Numbered from the stretch's first letter, positions 1-5,852 are shown. The stretch: DNA of 6,799 bases from an uncultured Ruminococcus sp. (GCA_902773395.1 CACYEJ010000230.1:1-6799); one strand, 5' to 3'. Notes: a model not told the origin generated them from the sequence alone. Made by a program: numbers and translations.

Positions 1-45
1 CCAAAGGCTCTGCCTTTGGAAACTGCAAGCCTTTGTAAAGGCTTG
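1..45. repeat. Pair of hairpin palindromes at left edge, probable intergenic repeat
   Basis: Two adjacent perfect palindromes are visible. At 1-19, CCAAAGG and CCTTTGG flank a 5-nt loop. At 26-45, CAAGCCTTT and AAAGGCTTG flank a GT centre. Both share the core CCTTTG/AAAGG, so they look like variants of one unit, and the first touches the window edge, so the element may continue outside. They lie 66 nt beyond the stop of the histidine kinase gene and could end its transcript. Neither arm is followed by a clear T-run on the minus strand, so a canonical intrinsic terminator is not supported. That this is a multi-copy genomic repeat is an inference from its form. Confidence 0.55.
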
Positions 46-110
46 AGCGAAACTTTAAATGGTAAATCTTTTTGACTTTGAGTATAGATTTTGAGTATAT
101 ATTAATTTCT

Positions 111-1589
111 CTATTCCCTCGAACGTTTCTTTGTAACTTCCTTTTTCTTAGGTAACCTAAACTTAAAACGTGTATACTCACCCTCCACACTATCGGCTGT
201 TATCTCACCATTATGAAGCTGAATAATCGTCTTTACCAAATATAACCCTAATCCCATACCGTTTTTATCGTGACTTCTCGATTTATCGGTTTTATAAAAT
301 CTGTCAAATATAAAACCAATCTGCTCAGGCGGGATACCTGCTCCCGTATTGGTAATTGTTACCCAAGCATCAGCGCCCTTATCCTCCACTGCTACGGTAA
401 TATCTCCGCCTACATTAGTAAACTTTGTCGCATTCTCCACAAGATTATACACAACCTGATGTATCATATCAGGATCACCCTCGATAAACAGCGGCTGGTT
501 GTCCTCTAACCCATTTACATTAATTTTCCTCTCCTCAATTTTCTGCTCAAAGGTGAGGAATGTATTAAGCACTGTAGCCGAAATGTCAAAGCTTGCAGTA
601 GACATTTTCAGCTCACCGCTGTCAATTCTCGAAAGCGCAAGCATTGAAGTGACAAGTCTTGACAAACGCTTAACCTCGACTGTAACAATATTTAGGTAAT
701 ACTTCTCTCGCTCCTGAGGGATTGTTCCGTCAAGAATTCCGTCAATAAAGCCTGCAATTGTCGTCATTGGTGTTTTCAGCTCATGCGACACATTCGCCAC
801 AAAAGCTCTTCGCATACCCTCGGAAGCCGCCAGCTTATCCGCCATTGAATTGAACGAACGCGCAAGCTCGCCCACCTCGTCATTACTCTTAACATTTACT
901 CTTATTGAAAAATCTCCGTTGCCGAAAGCCTTTGCCGCCTTTGCCATTTGCTGTAACGGCTTTGTGAGCTGATACGAAAAAATTCCCACAAAGCAGAATA
1001 TTAGTGCAAATGTAACTATACCGGCAGAACAAAATATTTTTATTATAGTAGTAATATATTCTGAATAATGAGAAGCCGAACTGATTATAAACACAGCGCC
1101 AATCGGCACAAGCTCTTCATCTTCAAGCATTCTCACAGGCACACCGACTATATAGTATTTTTCGTCATAAAGACCTCCGAAAGTAGAAATCTCCGAAACG
1201 CTGTCGGACATTGCCCTATCAACAAAGGATTTGTCAATAACCGTATCGGGCTTTATACCAACGGCATTTTCCGAACAGGTGACAATCTCGCCTTTCTTGT
1301 TAGTAACAACGATATCGGAGTTAAGTCCGCTGGAGAGCGTTCCCATAGCCACCTCGATAATCTCGCCTGATTTATCGGGGAAAGTAAGCTCGCCGGTGCT
1401 GTAGTCGGCATTTTCGGTAATGGCAATAGATATAGTAGTAGCATTGCTTTTCAGTCCGTCCCAGCGGTCTGTCTGCCAATACTGCATTATAAAGAAAACT
1501 ATCATCACGCCGAGAATAGTAAAGCCAATCAGAATTACAATCATACTGATAAACAGATATTTTTTAAAAATAGTCTGTCGATTTTTCAT
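111..1589 (-). CDS. Membrane sensor histidine kinase (HAMP, HisKA, HATPase_c)
   Basis: This 492-aa sensor kinase should autophosphorylate on His and pass the phosphate to the response regulator encoded just upstream. A first membrane helix spans about residues 12-34. An extracytoplasmic sensor region of about 145 residues follows, with a Cache/PAS-like look, including a SDIVVTNKKGEIV stretch. The second membrane helix is about 183-207 and HAMP about 208-260. The HisKA H-box FVANVSHELKTP carries H269. In the ATPase domain the N-box is YNLVENATKF (N386), G1 is NTGAGIP (414-420), the F-box is FDRFYK and G2 is GMGLGLYLVK (444-453). All catalytic motifs are intact. The ATG at 1589 is 3 nt after the regulator's stop, with a weak AGAG site overlapping the regulator's last codons, which suggests translational coupling. 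The architecture is that of VicK/PhoR/ResE-type kinases. The signal cannot be read from sequence. Confidence 0.95.
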   Translation of the reverse strand: MKNRQTIFKKYLFISMIVILIGFTILGVMIVFFIMQYWQTDRWDGLKSNATTISIAITENADYSTGELTFPDKSGEIIEVAMGTLSSGLNSDIVVTNKKGEIVTCSENAVGIKPDTVIDKSFVDRAMSDSVSEISTFGGLYDEKYYIVGVPVRMLEDEELVPIGAVFIISSASHYSEYITTIIKIFCSAGIVTFALIFCFVGIFSYQLTKPLQQMAKAAKAFGNGDFSIRVNVKSNDEVGELARSFNSMADKLAASEGMRRAFVANVSHELKTPMTTIAGFIDGILDGTIPQEREKYYLNIVTVEVKRLSRLVTSMLALSRIDSGELKMSTASFDISATVLNTFLTFEQKIEERKINVNGLEDNQPLFIEGDPDMIHQVVYNLVENATKFTNVGGDITVAVEDKGADAWVTITNTGAGIPPEQIGFIFDRFYKTDKSRSHDKNGMGLGLYLVKTIIQLHNGEITADSVEGEYTRFKFRLPKKKEVTKKRSRE

Positions 1590-1592
1590 AGC

Positions 1593-2282
1593 TTACTCTT
1601 TAACCTCAAACTTATAACCAACGCCCCAGACAGTTTTCAAAATCCACTTGTCCGACACACCCTCAAGCTTTTCTCTCAAACGCTTAATATGAACATCGAC
1701 TGTTCGGGAGTCGCCGTAGTAATCGAAGCCCCACACTTCGTCAAGAAGCTGATCTCTTGTAAACACACGATTGGGGTTGCTTGCCAAATGGTAGATAAGC
1801 TCCATTTCCTTTGGCGGAGTATCCACCTGAACGCCGTTGACTCTTAGCTCGTAGTTGGTAAGGTTAATAGAAAGCTTATCCCACTTTACCTCCTTGATAT
1901 GAGTACTTTCAGGCTGACCGGTACGCCTTAGCACGGCACGTATGCGGGCGATAACCTCCTTTGCCTCAAAGGGCTTTACAACGTAGTCATCAGCCCCCAG
2001 CTCCAGACCAAGCACCTTATCAAACACTTCGCCCTTAGCAGTAAGCATAATAATCGGGCACTGCGACTGCCTGCGGATTTCTCTGCACACTCCCCAGCCG
2101 TCAAGCCCCGGAAGCATAATATCAAGCATTACAAAATCGGGGTGCTCCTGCTCGAAGAGTCTTAACGCCTCGTTTCCGTCATTGGCAATAACCACCTGAA
2201 AATCTTCTTTTTCAATATACAATCTTAACAATTCGCAAATATTAATATCATCATCAACCACTAATATTTTACCTGCACTCAT
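1593..2282 (-). CDS. OmpR/PhoB-family DNA-binding response regulator
   Basis: This 229-aa two-component regulator has an N-terminal receiver domain (about 4-118) with acidic pocket D10/D11, phospho-acceptor D54 in MLDIMLPG, T81 and K103 in VKPF. The C-terminal winged helix (about 132-227) has recognition helix SRTVDVHIKRLREKL and the wing motif VWGVGYKF near the end, as in PhoB, OmpR and VicR. All key receiver residues are present, so it should be phosphorylatable. The ATG at 2282 is preceded by a strong GGAGG (2293-2297) with a 10-nt spacer, which fixes the start. It is the first gene of a two-gene operon with the histidine kinase downstream, a standard cognate pair. Its targets are not evident. 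Self-regulation is common in the family, but no operator repeat was recognised upstream. Confidence 0.96.
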   Translation of the reverse strand: MSAGKILVVDDDINICELLRLYIEKEDFQVVIANDGNEALRLFEQEHPDFVMLDIMLPGLDGWGVCREIRRQSQCPIIMLTAKGEVFDKVLGLELGADDYVVKPFEAKEVIARIRAVLRRTGQPESTHIKEVKWDKLSINLTNYELRVNGVQVDTPPKEMELIYHLASNPNRVFTRDQLLDEVWGFDYYGDSRTVDVHIKRLREKLEGVSDKWILKTVWGVGYKFEVKE

Positions 2283-2384
2283 AATGTGATAACCTCCGTT
2301 TAATTTTAGCAGACTTTCTGCATATAAACACCTTTTGCAGTGATTATAAAATAAAGGGAATACAACCCTCCCATTTTAAATAGC

Positions 2385-2427
2385 ATTATAATACATAAAT
2401 TGTAACACATAATGAACAAATTAAAAA
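2385..2427 (-). promoter_or_regulatory. Candidate promoter region of the two-component operon
   Basis: On the minus strand there is a perfect TATAAT at 2390-2385 without a convincing -35 at 16-18 nt. Just upstream is an extended -10, TGT-TACAAT (2407-2399), with a T-rich -35 zone (2427-2422). Either could start a transcript with a leader of about 95-110 nt. The rest of the spacer 2283-2494 is AT-rich. It also holds a small hairpin, GCAGA-CTT-TCTGC (2309-2321), close to the ribosome binding site. No clear terminator for the upstream CYTH gene was found, so read-through from lexA/CYTH is possible. Confidence 0.4.
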
Positions 2428-2494
2428 TAATAAATTACTATTCTCCGCACTGCCCCAATTATTTAAAAGAGGAACAAGTTTACTATTATAATTT

Positions 2495-3001
2495 TTACAA
2501 CATTGACAGTGCATAATTACTGTACGATTTATCGCTGGTTACGTCCGCAATAACCTTGATGAACTCCGGCAGAGTTACCCTTTGCTCTTCGCTTTCAAGC
2601 TCAACCTCCAAAGTTGCCTTATCATTCCAAAACTCATAGATATCAATCTCAATCAGCTGATTCTCAAAATCAAAGCAATGACGTACCTTTTTTATCACAC
2701 GGCTGCTTGGCAGTTTTCTATTGGACAACTGCTCGTACTCCTCGGCTGAAATTTCATTCTCAATCTCAATTCGAGTAATTCCTGTAATATATTCCTTATG
2801 AGTTTTATAATATTTTGTTACATTTTGATAACATCTTTTCCTGATTCTATCGCCTTTGTACATGTCACCGTCCTCTGATGCAAGATACATCTGCTCAATT
2901 GCCGAAGCATAATAATTAGGCTGTACTCTGAGAATATCAATATTAGGTATCTCGATTAAATATTTTCTTTCTATCTCAATATTATTAGGCAAATTAACCA
3001 A
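2495..3001 (-). CDS. CYTH-domain (triphosphate tunnel metalloenzyme) protein
   Basis: The 168-aa protein begins almost at once with the CYTH signature ExExK, seen as E9-I-E11-R-K13 in IEIERKYL. It continues with alternating charged strands typical of the eight-stranded triphosphate tunnel: RIRKR (52-56), RIEIENEI (77-84), RVIKKVR (101-107), QLIEIDIYE (115-123) and LEVELES (131-137), ending in a DKSYSN segment. Family members hydrolyse triphosphates (thiamine triphosphate, inorganic tripolyphosphate) or act as class IV adenylate cyclases, using Mg or Mn held by the glutamates. The substrate cannot be told from sequence. There is no in-frame ATG before the signature, and an in-frame TGA lies at 3008-3010. 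The start is therefore TTG at 3001 (weak upstream GAG) or TTG at 2992. It lies 14 nt after lexA, so co-transcription and SOS control are likely. Confidence 0.85.
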   Translation of the reverse strand: MVNLPNNIEIERKYLIEIPNIDILRVQPNYYASAIEQMYLASEDGDMYKGDRIRKRCYQNVTKYYKTHKEYITGITRIEIENEISAEEYEQLSNRKLPSSRVIKKVRHCFDFENQLIEIDIYEFWNDKATLEVELESEEQRVTLPEFIKVIADVTSDKSYSNYALSML

Positions 3002-3015
3002 CTCATTTCACGATA

Positions 3016-3615
3016 TTATTCAAAATCTCGTACAAGCATTACAACCTTTCCGAGAAGCTTAACCTCATTTACAACAATTGGTTCGTACAATGGATTTTCC
3101 GGCTGTAAACGAATATAGCCGTTCTCCTTAAAAAATCTCTTTACAGTTGCCTCGTCCTCGATGAGCGCCACAACAATCTCACCATTTTCAGCAACGGACT
3201 GTCTGACAAACACAACCACGTCACCCTCCAGAATACCTGCGTTTATCATACTGTCGCCCTTCACACGCAAAGCAAAAAGCTCTCTGCCACGCTTAACGTT
3301 CTCGTCCACAGTAACATAACCCAGATTTTCTTCAAAAGCAAAAATCGGCTTACCGGCAGTAACTGTACCGATAATAGGCACTGCAACGCTCCCCGGAGTA
3401 CCGTCCATATTATTCACAGAAATACCTCTGGCACTATCCGAACGCCGAGTAATCAGTCCCAGCTTTTCGAGTGTATTGAGGTGGGAATATACAGTTGAAG
3501 TAGATTTAAAGCCTGTTGCTTCACATATTTCTCTGATAGTCGGGGGTATTCCGTCATCTTTTCGTGACAACAGGTAATCATAAACCTTCTGCTGACTTTT
3601 CTTTAATGGTTTCAT
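3016..3615 (-). CDS. lexA: LexA repressor, SOS regulon transcription factor
   Basis: This 199-aa LexA represses DNA-damage genes until RecA filaments trigger its self-cleavage. The N-terminal winged helix (about 1-65) includes GIPPTIREICEATGFKS and the recognition segment STVYSHLNTLEKLG. The C-terminal S24-type peptidase domain keeps the Ala-Gly cleavage site A87-G88 (GTVTAGKP), the nucleophile Ser122 in KGDSM, and general base Lys159 in ATVKRF. The protein should therefore be fully functional, and the length is normal for the family. I chose ATG at 3615 over an in-frame GTG at 3624. The ATG has GAGGTG 6 nt upstream and gives the usual MKPLKKSQQKVYDYL start, while the GTG lies inside that ribosome binding site. 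It is followed by the CYTH gene. A LexA box over a promoter at 4068-4107 suggests autoregulation through a long leader. Confidence 0.97.
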   Translation of the reverse strand: MKPLKKSQQKVYDYLLSRKDDGIPPTIREICEATGFKSTSTVYSHLNTLEKLGLITRRSDSARGISVNNMDGTPGSVAVPIIGTVTAGKPIFAFEENLGYVTVDENVKRGRELFALRVKGDSMINAGILEGDVVVFVRQSVAENGEIVVALIEDEATVKRFFKENGYIRLQPENPLYEPIVVNEVKLLGKVVMLVRDFE

Positions 3616-3627
3616 GTGCCTCACCTC

Positions 3628-3745
3628 GGTTTCTATCTTTCTTTTGGTTTGCTTGTTGGGTTATTGTGGAGGGGAATTTGGTTTTCTTAATTTGGTTTCT
3701 ATTTTTCCGTTAGTTCTCTCGTTGAGTTATCGTAGAGGAAACTTT
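3628..3745. repeat. Two imperfect 52-bp direct repeats upstream of lexA
   Basis: Copies at 3628-3679 and 3694-3745 both start GGTTTCTAT and align without gaps at about 40 of 52 positions by hand count. The period is 66 bp. Each copy holds a GTTRRGTTATYGTRGAGG-like segment. On the lexA sense strand they form C/A-rich leader sequence ending about 13 nt before the lexA start codon. No reading frame or hairpin in them was convincing. Function is unknown. Confidence 0.65.
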
Positions 3746-3850
3746 TATTCTTCTTCACCAAACTTTAATTTTATTTTTTAATCCTCTTCGCCCTCTGTCG
3801 CCGGGCAGGCGATTTACTTTTGGATCACGCCGATCGTCCGCAAAAGCGTG

Positions 3851-3907
3851 CTAAAGAGGGGGCAAAAAAAGTAGTCCGGATAGTTTAGTTTTTTGCCCCC
3901 TCTTTAG
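3851..3907. repeat. Perfect 19-bp inverted repeat with 19-nt loop
   Basis: The left arm CTAAAGAGGGGGCAAAAAA (3851-3869) and the right arm at 3889-3907 are exact reverse complements. The loop (3870-3888) holds a TCCGGA palindrome. The hairpin would form in transcripts of either strand. The A/T tracts sit at the loop side of the stem rather than after it, so it is not a standard rho-independent terminator. A 5-bp inverted repeat, CACGC (3826-3830) and GCGTG (3846-3850), abuts its left end. Confidence 0.85.
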
Positions 3908-3947
3908 AATCTCCCCCTATGGTTCTTCTATCTGACTTCTTCGTAGT

Positions 3948-4037
3948 GCCCACGCTGGTTTAGTATACTCTCGGTCTCCTGATTACTTTTATTACAGAAA
4001 GGGCTTGCTTTTGTTTCCCTTTATAACTTGCGTGGGC
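3948..4037. repeat. 8-bp inverted repeat enclosing a 74-nt insert
   Basis: GCCCACGC (3948-3955) and GCGTGGGC (4030-4037) are exact reverse complements. Inside the enclosed segment lies a smaller stem, AAAGGG with CCCTTT (about 3997-4021). In an RNA read from the lexA promoter this would be a closed domain near the 5' end. The pairing could be functional or part of a repeat element. Alone, 8 bp is modest evidence. Confidence 0.5.
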
Positions 4038-4067
4038 GGATAATTTTTTTATTTGATTTTTTTTATT

Positions 4068-4096
4068 AGTATAACACACTTACTCCAAAAAAGCAA
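4068..4096 (-). promoter_or_regulatory. Predicted lexA promoter, minus strand
   Basis: On the minus strand, TTGCTT (4096-4091) and TATACT (4073-4068) are separated by exactly 17 nt, and the -10 carries a TGT extension (4076-4074). It points at lexA with no other gene between. It lies just downstream of the terminator of the MIF operon. The overlap with a LexA box strengthens the call. Confidence 0.7.
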
Positions 4097-4107
4097 ACAT
4101 AAGTTCG
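4094..4107 (-). promoter_or_regulatory. LexA (SOS) box overlapping the -35 element
   Basis: The minus strand reads CGAACTTATGTTTG. This fits the Firmicutes LexA/DinR operator core GAAC-N4-GTTC with one departure (GTTT), with the outer C and G also conserved. It overlaps the -35 hexamer at 4091-4096, a position where bound LexA would block RNA polymerase. I scanned all visible GAAC and GTTC words on both strands and found no second site of this quality. LexA binding is inferred, not shown. Confidence 0.7.
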
Positions 4108-4186
4108 TGATGTTTTTCAGCTTACATCAAATTAATTACGTAGTAACATTATGACAAATTATGTATCATATTACCATTATACATGG

Positions 4187-4219
4187 AAAAGCGGAACAGA
4201 ACCTAAGCTCCATTCCGCT
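4187..4219 (-). terminator. Rho-independent terminator of the MIF operon
   Basis: On the minus strand AGCGGAA pairs with TTCCGCT (4219-4213 with 4196-4190). The inner bases TGGAGC and GTTCTG can continue the stem with three G-T wobbles around a TTAG loop, giving up to 13 pairs. Four T residues follow (4190-4187). It starts 24 nt after the stop codon of the tautomerase gene, separating that operon from the lexA promoter. The T-run is short, so efficiency may be moderate. Confidence 0.7.
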
Positions 4220-4243
4220 AATCCACAGTGATATCATAAACAA

Positions 4244-4582
4244 CTAGAAATTACTTCCGTTATACCCAAAATTGCTCGTTTCGCTGTAGCTTACATACAT
4301 CTCCTCAATATTAAGCACCGTACTGAGAATAGTTTGAAATCTTGCTGTAAGCGCGTCATAAGCATTCGGGTTTGCCTTACCGTAAATCGTAACAGCAATC
4401 ATTGCAGTAGGCTTCTCGTTGCTGCCCCTAAAATACAATGAGCATTTTGGCTGTATATTTACCATGAGCCAATTTTCACTCTTGCCGGGAATCAGCGCAA
4501 TTGCCTTGCCGAACTCGTCTTTAAGCTCCAACTCCTGCTGCTTGGTTACATCTATGTTTACTTTACAGTCAATGAAAGGCAT
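4244..4582 (-). CDS. MIF-family tautomerase-like protein
   Basis: This 112-aa protein matches the macrophage migration inhibitory factor family in length and pattern. Met-Pro at the start leaves catalytic Pro (P2, Pro1 of the mature protein). GK in IPGKSENW places K34 at the position of human MIF Lys32. AVTIYGK resembles the LHSIGK strand, and the C-terminus NFGYNGSNF parallels the MIF NVGWNNSTF ending. Family enzymes are trimers that tautomerise phenylpyruvate or dopachrome-like substrates with Pro1 as base. By hand alignment, human Tyr95 corresponds to Y96, but Asn97 appears as S98, and the CxxC redox motif of human MIF is absent. The ATG at 4582 has a strong AGGAGG (4591-4596) with an 8-nt spacer. 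It follows the 330-aa gene by 18 nt and precedes a terminator. No signal peptide is seen. The physiological substrate is unknown. Confidence 0.85.
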   Translation of the reverse strand: MPFIDCKVNIDVTKQQELELKDEFGKAIALIPGKSENWLMVNIQPKCSLYFRGSNEKPTAMIAVTIYGKANPNAYDALTARFQTILSTVLNIEEMYVSYSETSNFGYNGSNF

Positions 4583-4600
4583 AAAAATGTCCTCCTAAAA

Positions 4601-5593
4601 TCAGTTTTCATCTGTACTCTTTTTTGTGATAATATTTTTAAGCTTCATCGCCTTTGTAAACGGAGTGTTTTTCTCCAAAGGCTTTACCTCCGGCTCGTCT
4701 TCTTCAAAATCATTTTCGGTGATAATGTCAACCGGTACATTTCTCTGAAAATCCTGTTCTACTGTTTCGGTTTTGGGAACAAAGCTTTCCTCTTCGTCCT
4801 CAGCCTCAGGTGCAGCCGCTGTTTCCGGTACGGAGTTGCTGAAAATTTCTCTCGGCTCTTCAACCTCTGCCACGCTGTCCTCACCCAAAGATGAATCAGA
4901 GAAAATAGCGTTCTCTATAACCTCTACATTATCATTGATGCCCTGACCAACAGTGAGAACCTCTGCGGACTCTTTTTCCAATTCATCAGAAGCAATCGGC
5001 TCAACAATTTCCTCTTTATTAAAAGGAACATCATCATGACTGTTTGGCGTAATTATCTCTGTTTCCTCAACAGCCTCAATGATTTCCTCGGAAACCTCCT
5101 TGTTAGCTTTATGTTTAATTTCCTCTGCTTTTTCAGAAGCCGTGTCCTTTACCTTAACAGCGGTGTCCATTGCGCTGCTCTTAACCTTGACAGCCTTATC
5201 AACAGCAGTATCCTTAACCTTTACTACGGTATCCTTTGCCTTTGTAACGATAGGCTCTTTTATTTTCTGAAAATTCTCCTTAGCCTCTGTCTTGTTGATT
5301 TCACGGTTCACAAGCTCCTGCTTGATTACGTCACGGTAAATCTGCTGAGCACGGCTCATACGCTCCTTAGACTCATCAAGATTAGCACAAAGCTGCTCAA
5401 TCTCCTCAGGCATACCCTCACGGAGGTTACTATACAGATACTTTCCAAGATCAATATATATCTGATTAGCAATTTTCTCCTCATTTCTCATAACAGTAAC
5501 AAGCCGGCTTTTCTGAGCCTGAGTAGTTGTTTTGTCAACAATTACATCAACAGTTGTTGCCACGGCTTTTTTTATTTCGTTGTAAATGCTCAT
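4601..5593 (-). CDS. Unrecognised helical protein with 11-residue repeats and acidic tail
   Basis: I do not recognise this 330-aa protein. Residues 1-95 look like a helical or coiled-coil domain (EEKIANQIYIDLGKYLYSN), resembling the N-terminus of small Firmicutes proteins that carry a LGK-Y motif before a zinc ribbon, but no cysteine pair follows. Residues 124-156 are three 11-residue repeats of the form VKVKDTAxxKA, with a related TKAKDT unit 7 residues earlier. This is an amphipathic Lys/Ala/Thr pattern like LEA or apolipoprotein-type helices. Residues about 168-305 are Glu/Asp-rich, low in complexity and probably disordered. The last 25 residues are basic (FTKAMKLKNIITKK). There is no signal peptide or membrane helix. 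The ATG at 5593 has AAAGGAGC at 5601-5608. It is first in an operon with the MIF-like gene. A structural, membrane- or surface-associating role is possible but unproven. Confidence 0.85.
   Translation of the reverse strand: MSIYNEIKKAVATTVDVIVDKTTTQAQKSRLVTVMRNEEKIANQIYIDLGKYLYSNLREGMPEEIEQLCANLDESKERMSRAQQIYRDVIKQELVNREINKTEAKENFQKIKEPIVTKAKDTVVKVKDTAVDKAVKVKSSAMDTAVKVKDTASEKAEEIKHKANKEVSEEIIEAVEETEIITPNSHDDVPFNKEEIVEPIASDELEKESAEVLTVGQGINDNVEVIENAIFSDSSLGEDSVAEVEEPREIFSNSVPETAAAPEAEDEEESFVPKTETVEQDFQRNVPVDIITENDFEEDEPEVKPLEKNTPFTKAMKLKNIITKKSTDEN
5126..5224 (-). repeat. Three tandem 33-bp coding repeats
   Basis: Within the 330-aa gene, three consecutive 33-bp units encode VKVKDTAVDKA, VKVKSSAMDTA and VKVKDTASEKA (residues 124-156). 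The protein repeats are tighter than the DNA repeats, which suggests an old duplication held by selection on the protein. An 11-residue period suits a long, slightly underwound amphipathic helix. Confidence 0.8.
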
Positions 5594-5683
5594 ATCAATA
5601 GCTCCTTTTTTATGCGAAGATATTTTTACTGATACAAATAAATATCCTCAAAAATTTTTAAGCGAATCTTACTACTTGTAATG

Positions 5684-5712
5684 ATTATACAATATTTTCT
5701 CGTAAAACGCAA
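5684..5712 (-). promoter_or_regulatory. Predicted promoter of the 330-aa/MIF operon
   Basis: The minus strand shows TTGCGT (5712-5707), a 17-nt spacer and perfect TATAAT (5689-5684). Transcription would start near 5677, giving a leader of about 84 nt before the ATG at 5593, with AAAGGAGC as ribosome binding site. No operator or terminator was recognised in that leader. Confidence 0.65.
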
Positions 5713-5823
5713 GCAATTTGCGGAAATTAATAATTATTTAATTTTTAGATTTTCAAATTTATTATAAATCATGAATAACGAGCCGTCTTCTTTTGTCGTC
5801 AAAAAAATATTTTGTAAAGAGTA

Positions 5824-5852
5824 TTGAAGAAATGCGCGAATTATGGTAGAAT
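5824..5852 (+). promoter_or_regulatory. Candidate distal promoter toward the CpXC gene
   Basis: TTGAAG (5824-5829), a 17-nt spacer and TAGAAT (5847-5852) with a TGG extension form a good vegetative-type promoter on the plus strand. The start would be near 5859, leaving about 290 nt before the CpXC ATG. It could serve that gene or an unrecognised small RNA. The flanking 5713-5823 is AT-rich with no gene seen. Confidence 0.5.

Larger units (their letters stand above)
3616..4061 (-). other. Predicted long 5' leader of lexA, or inserted repetitive element
   Basis: If transcription starts about 7 nt after the -10 at 4068, lexA has a leader of about 446 nt without a credible gene. Its middle part (about 3785-4040) is visibly richer in G+C than its flanks. 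Along the transcript it holds an 8-bp long-range inverted repeat (4037-3948), a perfect 19-bp inverted repeat (3907-3851), a 5-bp pair CACGC/GCGTG directly next to it (3826-3850), and the two 52-bp direct repeats. This modular palindromic content is more typical of a non-coding repetitive element than of a bacterial promoter spacer. The leader interpretation depends on the promoter call. Confidence 0.45.

Noticed and set aside
77..99. TTTGAGTATA repeated at 77-86 and 90-99
   Set aside because: It is a short AT-rich word duplicated once between a stop codon and a repeat. Chance or slippage explains it, and there is no associated promoter or gene.
1068..1370. Plus-strand frame opposite the histidine kinase sensor domain
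   Set aside because: It is the antisense shadow of a clearly real kinase gene, with no ribosome binding site and no recognisable domain. The same holds for the other short frames over 270-1617.
2472..2483. GAACAAGTTTAC as a second LexA box
   Set aside because: The half-site spacing is wrong (GAAC followed by GTTT after only two bases), and it lies after the CYTH gene rather than at a promoter.
3616..3624. GTG at 3624 as the lexA start
   Set aside because: It would overlap the GAGGTG ribosome binding site that serves the ATG at 3615, has no site of its own, and adds residues not typical of the LexA N-terminus.
3851..3907. 19-bp inverted repeat as a rho-independent terminator
   Set aside because: The T tract forms the loop-proximal part of the stem rather than following it, and no T-run lies outside either arm.
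5036..5632. Open plus-strand frame of 198 codons opposite the 330-aa gene
   Set aside because: It is antisense to a gene with a strong ribosome binding site and promoter. Its translation is a Leu/Ser/Phe-rich mirror of the Lys/Glu-rich protein and has no family signature.
5770..5826. 18-codon plus-strand frame beginning MNNEPSSF
   Set aside because: It has no ribosome binding site and no promoter upstream, and its end overlaps the candidate promoter -35.
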